DNA of 64,000 bases from Eunapius fragilis (taxonomy: Eukaryota; Porifera; Demospongiae; Spongillida; Spongillidae). The notes under the pieces were generated by a model, which was not told where the DNA came from, did not search any database, and saw only the letters and a list, made by a program, of their open reading frames with translations. Position 1 is the stretch's first letter, and each line of letters starts with the position of its first letter. Made by a program: the position numbers and the translations under genes. Location: positions 12,415,144 through 12,479,143 of the forward strand of contig OY811974.1 in NCBI GenBank assembly GCA_963681505.1, read 5' to 3'. Positions 10,246 to 21,829 of this stretch are shown in pieces.

Positions 10246-11580
10246 TCTTAAGGTAGTAGTACCCATAACGTGGTTTTTTTGGAAAAAAAGTTGGTAAGAT
10301 CCACCTTATTGTTTAAGATATGCCACCTTGATATCATTTGGATAAGTAACGTATTTAACTGAGCGCAATGCCTTAAACTTTGGCATCCGCCATCTTGTAA
10401 TTCGCGCACGCATGCGCAGTTTGAGTCCGCCATGTATTTTGGGGTCTGAATTATTAAAATACGTCATCAACAATTGGTAGTTCTGTTCAAGTACCGTATA
10501 TTATTCGGAGAGAATCCACCTTATTGTTTAAGATATGCCACCTTGATAGCATTTCAATAACGCGCAGAAACACTAGCACCGCTTGTTTTACGAGCACCTT
10601 GAAATACGAACGGTAAAAACTCTTTTTCCTGTACATTCAGGACAACAGACCTTATGATCAAGTGTTGAGCATATTATTACGATAGGAGCTAAGCACCAAG
10701 AAGAGCGTACGTGTAGGAAAATATCTTGTCCTTGTTTTCAAAATAAATTACTTTTTTCTAAATAGCCGAAAACCGAAAATCTATCTATTAATAACATTTC
10801 AATTTCAAGGTACAAATATGGCGTCCAGGGATGCGTAACTTTGTAAAAAAATGCTGTACATTTGTGGAAAAGGGTAGTAACGTTATCGATGCACCAAAAG
10901 GACAATTAAGTAATGAAGAACGTGTAATCACGATAAAGTAGCTGTTCTGGAATGCCCAGCATGAGTAATCCATGAGTAGCCTAATTAGTTCACCCTGAAA
11001 CGATGGTTAGTATAAGCTTTGGCACAAACCTACTGCTCCGTTTCGAAACAAATGCACCAAACGAAAGAAGATATTATTTCATATTTATCCTCCAAATTTG
11101 GTGATTTTTAAGCACTACAGTTTTCAACAAACCAATTATAAAGTTTTGTTCTTAGAATATTTGTACCATTTTTACTGCTCATCTAATAACTGTCAAAATG
11201 ATACGGTCCTCTAAGATGCTTTCAGGCTACAAGCTAGTATGATTTTTTTTCAAATTCCAGGAGGGTACCCTATCACCTTAATTATTCGACGCTTTCTCCC
11301 CCCCCCCCCCCCCCCACACCCTGTGTTATATATTGTTAGCAATAAACAGCCTTACTCGTGGTACAGTGCTACTAACGCTATTGCGTTTCTTGTTCATCCC
11401 CGGCGTCCTCGGATTGTGATAGGTTACCTTATTAACCACAAAGGGCCATGCACTGTTGAAGCCACTCATGTTTCTAGACGCGGCTTAGTTCGCACAGCCC
11501 TGCCGAAAAATGCATTTGTTTACAACGCTGGTGAAGCCGGGTCGACAGCCGGATGCACCTTGTGAATTAATAACATTTAG
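10246..11580. other. Intergenic stretch upstream of the Kunitz gene
   Basis: No gene. A 47-base phrase (TCCACCTTATTGTTTAAGAT...) occurs directly at 10299 and 10512. A C homopolymer of about 16 bases lies near 11300. Confidence 0.6.
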
Positions 11581-11583
11581 GAA

Positions 11584-11596
11584 CCAATATATAAAG
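11584..11596 (+). promoter_or_regulatory. Putative core promoter of the two-Kunitz gene
   Basis: ACCAAT (11583-11588) runs into TATATAAAG (11588-11596), 58 bases before the ATG at 11654. A start about 30 bp downstream would leave a leader of roughly 35 bases. Confidence 0.6.
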
Positions 11597-11653
11597 AGAT
11601 TCCGCGCGTCGTTGCAGTGAGCAGTACATATACGTGGATATATACACCACAAA

Positions 11654-12649
11654 ATGCAGGCATCACTGGCTTTTTTGATCGGCATCATTGTCGCGTTTCT
11701 GGCTGTTGGTGCCGTGAACTCCCGAGGAGCCGTTTCAAGTTACGGAGAGAATGAAGAAGGTGACATCTCAAGTTATGGAGTGAATGACGAAGATAGTTAC
11801 GGTGAGAGCCGCGGTATAGCTAGCACACTTCTTGCTCTCGATTCTTTAATATAACAACGCATGTGTGCTTTACCTGGTCACGAGCCATTATGCAAATCAA
11901 ATGTGTCGGTATTATTGTTATTATATGCACGCGCGTCTATATCAATCCATACAGAACAGAAACTTGACGTGTGCAACTTGGATCCCGTGTCTGGACCTTG
12001 CGAGGCTTTTATTCCAAGCTTCTTTCATAATTCGACCTCACAGAAGTGCGAGAAGTTTGTGTACGGAGGTTGTGGCGGGAATGGCAATAGGTTCACTACT
12101 TTGAAAAAGTGCAACCGTTTCTGCGGTATGTACATGTTATAAAATACATTCGCGGTATCCCTTGGCGGGGAGCTCGTGCATGGTTTAGATTTTGTTTTGC
12201 GCGCAATGCCGCCTTATTATTGGATCAGCGTTAGACACGCGGTCTCTCTGGATCAGTTTAGCTCAATCGCAAATGATGCGATAACATAATGCCATAATGC
12301 AACAATATTGATGATGGTTCTATACACTCCCCCCACATCCCGATATAATATATCAACTAGCACACGTATGTTAAAAAAAAATAATTAAAAAATTGCTCAC
12401 CCACAGTATGCTCCCTACCACGGGAGACTGGACCTTGCCGCGGGGCATTTCCGGCATTCTATTATGACGCCATTAAGAAGCGGTGCACAAAATTCATCTA
12501 TGGAGGATGCGAGGGCAATGGAAACAGGTTCTCTACAGCCAAAGCATGCCGACGAGCCTGCGTCGGTACGAGCATACACGCATGTGGACATGTGGATACA
12601 AAAGTGAATTATCGTTTTTATATCTACCACAGGTCGTTATGAACAATAA
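11654..12649 (+). CDS. Secreted two-domain Kunitz protease inhibitor-like protein, four exons
   Basis: Exons 11654-11801, 11955-12125, 12407-12565 and 12633-12649 join in frame (all introns phase 1, GT-AG) to 164 codons plus stop TAA. Exon 1 gives a signal peptide (MQASLAFLIGIIVAFLAVGA) and an acidic Ser/Tyr/Glu linker. Exons 2 and 3 each encode one Kunitz domain with all six cysteines and the YGGC core; exon 4 adds GRYEQ. The residue after the second cysteine (P1) is Glu in domain 1 and Arg in domain 2. Arg is the classic trypsin-type P1; Glu is unusual and may mean domain 1 has another role, such as binding a different protease or a channel. The protein should act outside the cell, in defence, digestion control or as a secreted toxin-like factor; the sequence does not decide which. 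The phase-1 one-domain-per-exon layout suits domain shuffling. A related gene enters at the left edge of the window. Confidence 0.88.
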
Positions 12650-13242
12650 GAACTTCAAAACTTTCGCTGATGCTACCAGCTAGTATAGAGGAGTAGTTTT
12701 TAAATGCCAGACCGTGCGCTCAAACACTTGTGTTGTGCCATAGATATTTTACAATCTATGGTTGTATACTATTTGTATAGAAAACTTTGTGCGACATACC
12801 AGTATTTGAGTCCAATCCGGTGCAGTCAACGTATAAACCCAACAGAGAATAATTATAGCATTTTATACCTTCACCAAGTGATGATGTTATGCCACTGTGA
12901 AGTTTATATGGCTAAAGTATATTGCTGTCAGCGGTACTGTACCGTTCTTGAATTCTTTCAGCGCAATTCAAAGGCCACTTTCAGATCCGAATGTCTCTTC
13001 CCTCGGCCCCAGGAAAGGCCGGCAGAAGTTAAATGATTTGTATATAAGGCAACACACGAGTCCTTATCAACAATACAGTGGTCAGCCGTCTTCTGCTTCA
13101 TTCAGGCAAATTATTCACACAAAGCTCCACGGACGCAGAATAGTATAATTATAGTAAATGAGTAATAGTAAGTTATAAGGCGCAAGTATCAGAAATAGTG
13201 GCTTCTGTCTCTCCGAAGCCAATAATCCGGCAAGGCATACAC

Positions 13243-13307
13243 ACGCCGGCACACACACACACACATACACACACATACACACATTACAAACACACATGCA
13301 CACACAC

Positions 13308-13380
<73 letters not shown>
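13243..13380. repeat. CA microsatellite
   Basis: Long (CA)n; pure from about 13311 to 13379. Confidence 0.97.
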
Positions 13381-13381
<1 letters not shown>

Positions 13382-13440
13382 TACAGGACTTATTTAATGC
13401 TTAAGCAGTTGAAGAAACAATACAAGTTCTAAGTAGATCA

Positions 13441-13711
13441 CATACCAAGGGCGTAGACAAGTTTTTTAGGGTGGGGGGGGGGGCTAATTGTGGTTGGGGG
13501 TTTAGACCCGCGATACGAAAAATTGGGGGGGGGGGGGGGGGCTGCTTAGGGATGAGGGGGAGATACATTTTATAGAAGGGCGTCTCTATTATCTATTGAA
13601 TAGCGCGCGCTTTACAATTGATTATTAACGACTTCAGAAATTTTAATAACTCTAGTGCAAAAATCTGGGGGGGGCTAAACCCCCCCCTCCCTTGTCTACG
13701 CCCTTGCATAC
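13441..13711. mobile_element. 261-bp G-rich MITE (family G1) with 5-bp target duplication
   Basis: Element 13446-13706 has perfect 16-bp terminal inverted repeats, CAAGGGCGTAGACAAG and its complement, flanked by CATAC on both sides (13441-13445, 13707-13711). The other duplication copy has CATAC once at 1248-1252 and no insert. The interior holds G homopolymers and a GCGATACGAAAAA phrase shared with the element at 17411-17852 and the element end near 43866. Five-base duplications with CAG-like ends are reported for some hAT relatives (hAT5 type); this assignment is tentative. Confidence 0.9.
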
Positions 13712-14040
13712 ATCTGCATGTCTTTCTAATGTGCTCCATCCTACAGAATGGTTTCTAGTACTGTTCATCATGCATTGCTCAATGGCTACAATAGTATAAA
13801 AAAGGATGCCATGGTGCAGCACTGTTCAGAAAGAACCTTGTCCAGACATCAACGAACCGATCATTGGCACAAAGGCTGGGTGATCATTACTCACATACAC
13901 AAGATGCTGGTGTATATACTGATATATGCATCCTCCCAACGCAGCCGCAGTGGTCCTTGGGGGGGATGTTTAAAGTTTAAAAAGTTTAAAGTTTACATAA
14001 CTGCTATAACTAATATTTAAATAGAGGGAAATTACCCGAT

Positions 14041-14475
14041 TTGTTGTTGTCCCTCCAGACGTTTTTTTAATGACTTCATTATACGACAGCAATCCTATAT
14101 GGTACCTGCTTCTGCATCTGTAAGTACACACCCATTGCCTCTTGTACAAACACTGCGGGCGGTGGTCTACAATGCATCAAGGTGCTCTTTGCTTTGACAA
14201 GGCATGCATGCATATCTTAGAATAATATCTAAGAATAATAATGACATGTGTTCAGGCAAGTATGAATGTCGCAACTTCTTTCCCATGAAGGACACAGAAT
14301 AGTAATGTGTAATAGTGAGTTATGAGATGCATCAGAAATAGCTGTTCTGCCTCGCCGAAGCTAGAAAACACATATACAAATCATCCCACACACACACACA
14401 TGCACACACACACACCCGTGCACACATATATGTACACACATGCACACACATGCACACACATGCACACACTCACAC
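14041..14475. repeat. Degenerate third piece of the Kunitz-linked repeat, plus CA tract
   Basis: 14252-14370 is a diverged match to 945-1090 (TTCAGGCAAGTATGAATGT, then AATAGTGAGTTATGAGATGC). 14041-14110 matches the reverse complement of about 6640-6700. A CA-rich tract occupies 14385-14475. 14476-15112 holds nothing I recognise. Confidence 0.65.
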
Positions 14476-15112
14476 ACTCATACCCACCTTGTGCTAGACA
14501 ATGATCAGGATATAATTGCATTACATGATCACGAGTTAATAATTTCGTACAACCATGTCGATACAACTGTAGCTACAGAATGCATGACCCAATCATAATG
14601 CTGGCTCAGTTGACCTTGTAAGCTGAGATGCCATTCCAACAGGTTAAATACAGTTGATGGTGTGTGAATGTGTACATATAACAACACTGAACTGGATGAG
14701 GTTGAACAATTAAACCTCATGGTGACCCACATGATCCAGGCTAACCTGGATGACCTGAAGGTACGATGTGTGCATTAAATACATGCATGTGTTGCATACT
14801 TGTCACCATGCCGTTAGTATGGTGATGGAATGAACTTACATGAGTACCAAATGAGGATAAATGCTATTGAATGTTACAAGTTCAGATTCAATAAGGCCTT
14901 TGCCTAAAATTCCATTCAGTGTTCCTATTAAAACCACGGCAATGATCCATATTCCCTTCCATTATTCTTGAGGGCAAAGGTATTTAGGGCACGCAAAAAT
15001 ACTAATCAAAGGTAATTCTCTCGATGGTGATTCTGATTCTGGTATGTTTTTTTTTTATGTTGTTCACAGACTTACAGTGGCATTATGTAATCTGCAGTTC
15101 ATAACAGTATAC

Positions 15113-15563
15113 AGCTATTCCACCCACATTCCAACACTGCATTCTCCCTACCTGACTATATCACTTCTAGGTTGCTTGTATAAAATATCTGTGCAAGCAT
15201 TTGTTGATGCAAAGACAAGAATTTGCTTGCTGCTATTTGTAATTTTAGCAATTACAAAAGACAATATACAGCTTGGTTGGAGCATTATGTGTAGTTATCA
15301 GAGAGACAGTATGTCAGGTTGGCGTTATTTAGGATTATGTGAGAGTCGGATCAGGTGGAGGTGACTGAAGACCTAGTGCCTCAATTTCCTTGAAGGACCA
15401 CGGAGTACCAAGCCTGTATTCAAAGATGTTAGGCAGACCAGAGTGCACTGGTACCAGCCCTGCTGTTGTCTGTAGAAGTGTGTAATTTGTATCTGACATC
15501 CTCCTCCACAGTTCAATGCGTGGGTACGTGATGTTAGTACTGCCACTACTCTAGCTAGCTGTA
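15113..15563 (-). pseudogene. Inverted broken fragment of receptor kinase ectodomain
   Basis: 15349-15563 is the reverse complement of about 215 bases of the third exon of the downstream kinase gene (18575-18790), roughly 87% identical by eye. Read on the minus strand it carries a Trp-to-TAG change near the start of the match, so it is not functional. A shorter plus-strand piece at 15113-15165 resembles 18496-18545 from the same exon (shared CCAACACTGCATTCTCCC), so two halves of one exon now lie in opposite orientations: a rearranged relic of a former paralogue. Confidence 0.75.
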
Positions 15564-16319
15564 TTTGGCATGAAGTTGTGGAATCAGTTACTTTGTTGCT
15601 ATAAAATGAATTTTATCATAACACATTGCTACATTCCAGATTCATCATCAGTGCCAAATATATGCATGTACGTCCAACCAGATTAATTAAGGGATGCCCA
15701 CAGGCACCAATGCATGCATGATTCCGTTGAAATACACTGTATTCATGTTTCTGATAGGTGCAGGGACTCAATTTCAATGCTACATTCTAAATACAGGCAA
15801 ATACAGGGAGAATCGTTGACATAACTACCTGCGGGTTATGCTTGCCAACTGGTCACAAAAAGTGTTACTTTTCATACGAGCGTATTGCCACCATAAAATT
15901 CAGCCGCTACAGTGCTCCACACAATAAGATCAAATTTTTAATGTTTTGTGGTTATTTGTAACTCCTGAACCCTAGGGATGCAATCAATCTCCTATCCTTT
16001 CTACATAACGATTATGCCTTTTTAATAAGTGTAAACAATGCATGGTAATCAGGGAAACAACGTCTGTTTGTGAAACATTTTCTCATCACTGTGCCCTGAA
16101 GGAGAGCTCAAATTTTTTTAAAATGGATACAACTATACATTCCCTATGTACATTCAAGTAATCAGCTCATACGTACTATTGTTTATTACGATCGGTCCCA
16201 TTTTGTGCGTTTCTGAGGGTGCTTCACGCTTCGCAACATAATTCAAACGATTTAATTTGACTTATACATATACGATATCTTCTGGAATACAATGGAAACG
16301 TATTCACATATATATTTAT

Positions 16320-16556
16320 ATTTATTACCAGCATTAAATGAGTATATAGGATTTGAAGGCAATAATAAAGGAAGGAAACAAGTGTCTAACAATAAGGGAT
16401 AATTTAATAGTCCTTTATTTAGCACATTTGTAGAATATTACATTTTCCCTTATTGTTTGACCTTTGTTTCCTTGCTTTTCACACCATTATTGCCTTCAAA
16501 ATCCATATATCATACCAACTTTCTCATTGAAAATGTTTTTAGTTACTTTTATATTT
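16320..16556. mobile_element. MITE family M1, diverged copy
   Basis: Inverted arms including GAAGGCAATAATA...TATTATTGCCTTC and AAGGAAACAAG...CTTTGTTTCCTT match the M1 layout at 7697-7985, with a different centre. The outer ends are weaker. It lies about 240 bp upstream of the kinase start codon. Confidence 0.75.
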
Positions 16557-16791
16557 GGTTTCTATGTTCACATGCTCTGGTTAGTAACATGACATGAGTG
16601 TAGGTGATGTATTTATAACATTGAACTGGTAAAGTTGTTGGTTCAGGAACCAAGCGATGGGCATTAGGGTCCTAGACATACTACACAGTTGGGATGTACA
16701 TTGCGACGATTTAATTATAGCAATCAATGACCTTATTTTTAAATGTTTATTAATTTCGTTACTGTTATTGGTTTATTATAATCATTGACAT

Positions 16792-19700
16792 ATGGCGAAG
16801 GTTTTGTTAGCGATGCCTGCTGCGATGGCAGTGTATCTTGTTCATACTCTCTTTTGGAATTATAGTGAAGGTACATTTATGAAGCGGCGTCTAACAAATG
16901 CTCAGCCATCTATTACGATCGCAGGGCGGGGACTTCCAAATAGCGGCTTTCCCACACTGTGGACGCTACAGGTTGGAGGTCTCGTGATAGGAGATATCAG
17001 TGATTATGGTGGCGACGAGTCCCGCATGTACCCCGGTATTAGGTTCACTTGTGAGGGGAACGTTACCGCGTGGATCGCAGTGACGACAGGAGCCAATAGC
17101 GGAAATGCTACTCAGTTGCAAATATGGGACGAAACCGACGATGGCTTAATGTATAACCTATCGAGTTCGACGTCCCTTCAAGCTGCCGACGGCTCCTTGG
17201 TCCACGTTCCAAGTCAGCCTATACCATTTAAGAACGGCAGTATTCTTGGCCTGCACCAGCCGTGTGATTCGTTCTTCTCAGTGCTGCACGTGACAGGTGG
17301 TTCAGGGAGCGTCAGAACCGCCTATCCTGGTGCAAAGACGGTAAACACGAGTGCAGAGAATCCGTTGCTGCGGGACTACCCACTTGTTGGGGTGAAGACA
17401 AGTAAGTTACCAGCGGCGGATACAGGTTTTAGGGGGGAGGGCACGGATGGTGGGTGTGGTTGGGGGTGGGGTCGGCTTCTGGCCCGATACGAAAAGCGGG
17501 GGGGGGGGGGGGGGGGGGGGGGTGCTGTCGGTTTATGGCCCGATACGAAGAGCGGGGGGGGGGGGGGGAATGCGCTCGGTTTCTGGCCCAAAACGAAGAG
17601 CGGGGGGGGAGGGGGGGGGGGGGGTGCTGTCGGTTTCTGGCCCGATACGAAGGACGGGGGGGGGGAGGGGGAGTATGATCGCGTATCGGGAGGCCCGGGA
17701 TATAGTACAGTTGTAGAGTTCATGCGTGCGGATATCAATAGGCAGCGCAATCGTGCAGCTATATTATAAAATGCCGCCCGAAAAGTTATGAAATTATAAA
17801 TGGAGGGGGGGGGGCACGTGCCCCGAGTGCCCCCCCCCTGGATCCGCTGCTGGTTACGCATATTATACGTTCTGAGAAGCGGTGCCTAAATCCCCACAAT
17901 AAACAATTAATGTATGCTTCAGGTCCCCAAGATTGCTCCACTGGTTTCCTTTCCAAAGATATGCTGAATATTGTGAACAACAATATCGTACCAGGAAGAA
18001 CTAGCCCATGTGGCTCATGTACCAGTGGTCATGATCTCACTGCCTCATGTGACTTTTCGCAGTGTTCCAACATCACCAAGTTTTACATCGCTGCAGTGTT
18101 CACGCCTACATCTTCCCTAGACAAAGTCCTCCAACTTCATGTGCTCCATTGGAACAGAACCTCCAATTTAGTCCTGGTGTTAAATGGCATGTCTACTGAA
18201 TACCCCTCTGTGTATGAGTTCATGCCCGAACTGCCAATAGATACTACTAATTTCACTTTAATTCTTTCTTTGACCCATGGTGCTAATCAGAATGTTCAAT
18301 TTCTTGCTTCACAAGATGGCCATCCATTGATTACCATAGTGGCCAAAGGTAAGAAATGAAAGCAATCAATGTACAGATAAATACCACACCCTCGGTTCTT
18401 CCTTCTCCTCTCCTCCCTCCTCTCCAGAAAGCAGCCTTCAACAGGCATACAACGCTATAATCTATGAAGCTGCACACATGAGTATACATCCGCTCAGCTA
18501 TAATACATGCCAACACTGCATTCTCCCAAACCTTACTTTCACTTTCACTGGTGCCGTGATCAAATGGACATTTACAGCTAGCTGGAGTAGTAGTAGTACC
18601 AACATCACCTACCCACACATTGAACTGTGGAGGAGGGTGTCAGACACAAATTACACACTCCTCCAGACAACAGCTGGGTTGGAACCAGTGCACTCTGGTC
18701 TGCCTAACATCTATGAGTACAGGCTTGGTACTCCGTGGTCCTTCCAGGAAGGCGATACACTTGGTCTTCAGTTACCTCCACCTGATATACCTCAGCTGAC
18801 CCTCATATCTATCCTAAATAATGCCAACCTGACATACTGCCTCTCTGATAACCTCACACGATGCTCCAAAAATGCCTTGTTGCCCCTTGTAACTCCCGAA
18901 ATTACGACCAGTAAGTGTACCCGAATCTCCTTGTTATAGAGTTCATTTTTAAATGTCCTTCCTTTAGTTTTTAAACCACCTACATCACTCACCTTCATTC
19001 CTGTGTATACCTCCACTTTCATACCAACACCCATGTCTTCCATACCAACACTCATATCCTCCATACTACCAATAAACACTTCCTCCATGCCAACATACTC
19101 CCCCCTAAATTTCTCCATACCAACACCCACCACCTACGCTGTTGTTGTGGGCCTCATTGTGGCAGCCATCTTGGTGGGGATGTTATTGGTAACCATAGTG
19201 ATCATAGTTCACAAGAAGAAAAACACAAAAGACTCTAAACAGTATGTGATGCTGACAGAGAACCTTGTGTTGGAGAATGTTGTATATGATGGATTGAGGT
19301 GTGTGAACTCAACGCATGCTACTGATAACCCAGGTAAATGGTGTGCATTAAATAGAGGTACACAGTGTTATGTTCGGGCTTTTTTACCAGAAGACTATGG
19401 AGGCAGCATTGAGGGGGGTGTTGCCACAGCTATCCCATTGGTTGAGTATGCAACCATCAAAAATGCAACACCATACCACCAGTTTGTAAGCCTGGTGCAG
19501 TTAGAGTTTTTGGAATGTTTGTTCTTTAACAGTTATGATACATTAAAAAAATTTCTTGATGCGGCCTCCTCCTTATCTTCGATCCCTTCTCCTTTGCCTC
19601 ACTTAATACTCTTCAAGTAGTGCAGTTTATAATAGCATATAAAGGAAAAGTTTCCTAGTTTGTGCTTCAAATGAATAATTTATAATTTTTGGAATGTTTG

Positions 19701-21642
19701 TAGCAATTATGATACATTTAAAGAATTTATTGATGCTGCCTCCTCTCTATCCTCCCTCTCCGTTTGCCTATCTTATTACTTTTCCTAGGGCAGTTTCCAT
19801 AATAATAGCATATAAAGAAAATGTTCATTGCTGATACTTTAAATGTATTTTAATCTTCATTTTCAATGGTGCAGCCATTAGTTGCAAACACATCCATAAC
19901 ACAAGAACAAAATGATGATCTCTATTGGGAACCATCCTCCACACCTGAACAGTTGTATGAACAGCTATCTCAGTACCAAGTCCCTCAAATCCCAAGGACA
20001 GCCATCACGTATGTTGGAAATGTTGCATCACCTCCATGAGCTGCAAGGAATATTATTTACCTCAATAATTTTATCCCTGACATTTTTTCTGAGGTAGAGT
20101 GTTGGAGCATCTTGGGTCTGGAGAGTTTGGAACTGTGAGCAAGGGGCTGTGGAGGGCTCCAAATGGAGTGACAGAGGTGGCCCTAAAGACCTTGAGGGAG
20201 GGTGCAGGGGAGAGGGACAGAGTGAGGTTCCTCAGAGAGGCTGCCATCATGGGACAGTTCAACCATCCAAATGTGGTCAACTTTTATGGAGTGGTGACAA
20301 TGGGAGAGCCAGTAAGTATGTGTGGGGAAGAGCATTGGTGACATACCCCACACCTCAGCTTATGATAGTGTTGGAGCTCATGAGGGGTGGAGACTTACGC
20401 CAGCTTCTCATTGGAAAGCGGCAAGTCCCCAGACCTATCTAATAACAAAGATAAATGTCCCAACTTTATTCAGGTCTTCACAAGACTCTCTGTTACCTCA
20501 GCTCTGTCTCAAATTCTGCCGTCAGATAGCCTCTGGGATGGTCTGCCTGTCAAAGAAGGCATTCGTTCACAGAGATTTGGCAGCAAGAAACATCCTCGTG
20601 TGTGGTGATTATACCTGCAAGGTTACTATAATAAGTCAGCCTCAACCTTCTCCCCATGGTGCATATCAAGCTGCACTCCTCCCATAATGCCAAGCCCCTC
20701 TCCACATCGTCAAGCCCCTCCTTATAACTCTACCCTTATCTTACACCACTGGTCCACCCTAACTACTCCCGCTTCACCTTAACTCCTTCCACTTCACCTT
20801 GACTCGCATCTCACCACCACCTCTCCCACAGATAGCAGATTTTGGTATGAGTCGTGATCTGCAAGATGAAGACTACTACAGATCGAATGGAGGGAAGATA
20901 CCAGTCAAATGGACGGCTCCAGAGGTCTGGGCACCCCTTACCTCTTCATGTGTTATGTCCCATTCCCATAACAGGCTCTCCATTACAAGACCTATTCCAC
21001 AGCCAGTGATGTGTGGAGCTTTGGCTGTGTGATGTATGAGGTCTGGTCGTTGGGGAGCAAGCCTTTTGAGGGGAAAACCAACCAAGAGGTTAGACCTGTC
21101 TAATGACAGAATGTCCATCATGTCTCCAACACAACAGGTAATCCAGTTAATTGATAGTGGTTATCGGTTGCCACCCCCTCCTGGGTGTCCTAAAGCCTTA
21201 TATGGTCTGATGATGCAATGCTGGTAAGTACCGTGTGCAGTACGTTGGTTTAAGAAATGATCTGTTGTCTTATGTGGTATTACTGGGATTACCAATCTTA
21301 GTTGGGAATTAGTTGTCTGTCTTTTCTTGGATTAGGCAGGCAAGAACTGTTCTGATTGTCTGCACTTTCGTGCATAACATTTGCTCCTCAAATAATGCCT
21401 ACCACGGGGATTTCTGCAATTATTGTTAATATGCAGTGTTGTTACCCTTTGCACGTAGGAATCCTGGTAAATCACGTCGCCCCACGTTTGAGGCAATCCT
21501 ACGTACGCTGTCTGAACCTGAGGACCAGCTGGTACAGTGGACCAGAGAAGACACCCAGACCCATTCCCAGTGTTCACTATTGGGAGCCCCTCTGGACTGT
21601 GGGAGGGACCTCTACCCATCACTGCAGGGGATATACCTATAA
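16792..21642 (+). CDS. Receptor tyrosine kinase, 13 exons, about 1004 aa
   Basis: Proposed exons: 16792-17401, 17923-18348, 18428-18910, 18968-19333, 19391-19485, 19875-20008, 20098-20311, 20359-20420, 20474-20621, 20832-20924, 20975-21088, 21138-21223, 21459-21642; all phases agree and total 3015 bases with stop TAA. N-terminal hydrophobic stretch (putative signal), about 540 residues of N-glycosylation-rich ectodomain with no domain I recognise, a Ser/Thr/Pro stalk with IPT/SSIP repeats, one membrane helix at about 563-586 ([20 protein letters not shown]) followed by KKK, a juxtamembrane segment with Tyr (YEQLSQYQ), then a complete kinase: [21 protein letters not shown], paired Tyr in [32 protein letters not shown]. 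All catalytic residues are present. The [10 protein letters not shown] lobe resembles Eph-type and sponge receptor kinases. Intron 8 starts GC (20421). Intron 1 contains a MITE. The ligand is unknown. Short introns (about 47-520 bp) are typical of compact sponge genes. Confidence 0.88.
17406..17857. mobile_element. 442-bp G-rich MITE (family G1) in kinase intron 1
   Basis: Element 17411-17852 with 16-bp terminal inverted repeats (CAGCGGCGGATACAGG; complement of the right end CAGCAGCGGATCCAGG, two mismatches) and GTTAC on both sides (17406-17410, 17853-17857), a 5-bp target duplication. The interior has four tandem units of about 55-65 bp, each with a CCCGATACGAA-like phrase (one reads CCCAAAACGAA) followed by a G homopolymer. 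It starts nine bases after the splice donor at 17402, so the donor is intact, but the open frame reads straight through and can mislead gene prediction. Confidence 0.9.
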
Positions 21643-21829
21643 TCATTTTGTGCGCGTGTGTTTGCTGTGTGCAATTCTTCCAAATTCATAATGATAGTGA
21701 TTATTGATTGGTTGCAAGAATTTGTAACAACTGATCATATATTTCACATTACTTTTTAGTAGAGTGAGATTGCAGGAGCACTGGGCAATACTGTATACTT
21801 TGGACTATACAGTGTTTGCATCACTGTTT

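Larger units (their letters stand above)
12273..13850 (+). repeat. Tandem segmental duplication, copy 2
   Basis: Partner of 1-1410. It includes the second Kunitz exon, the last exon, 3' flank, the CA tract and the sequence after it. It lacks the 62-bp element of copy 1 and carries a 261-bp element at 13446-13706. Confidence 0.9.

Noticed and set aside
17376-17861. Gly- and Pro-rich open frames of 74-161 codons
   Set aside because: They are translations of the G-rich MITE in kinase intron 1.
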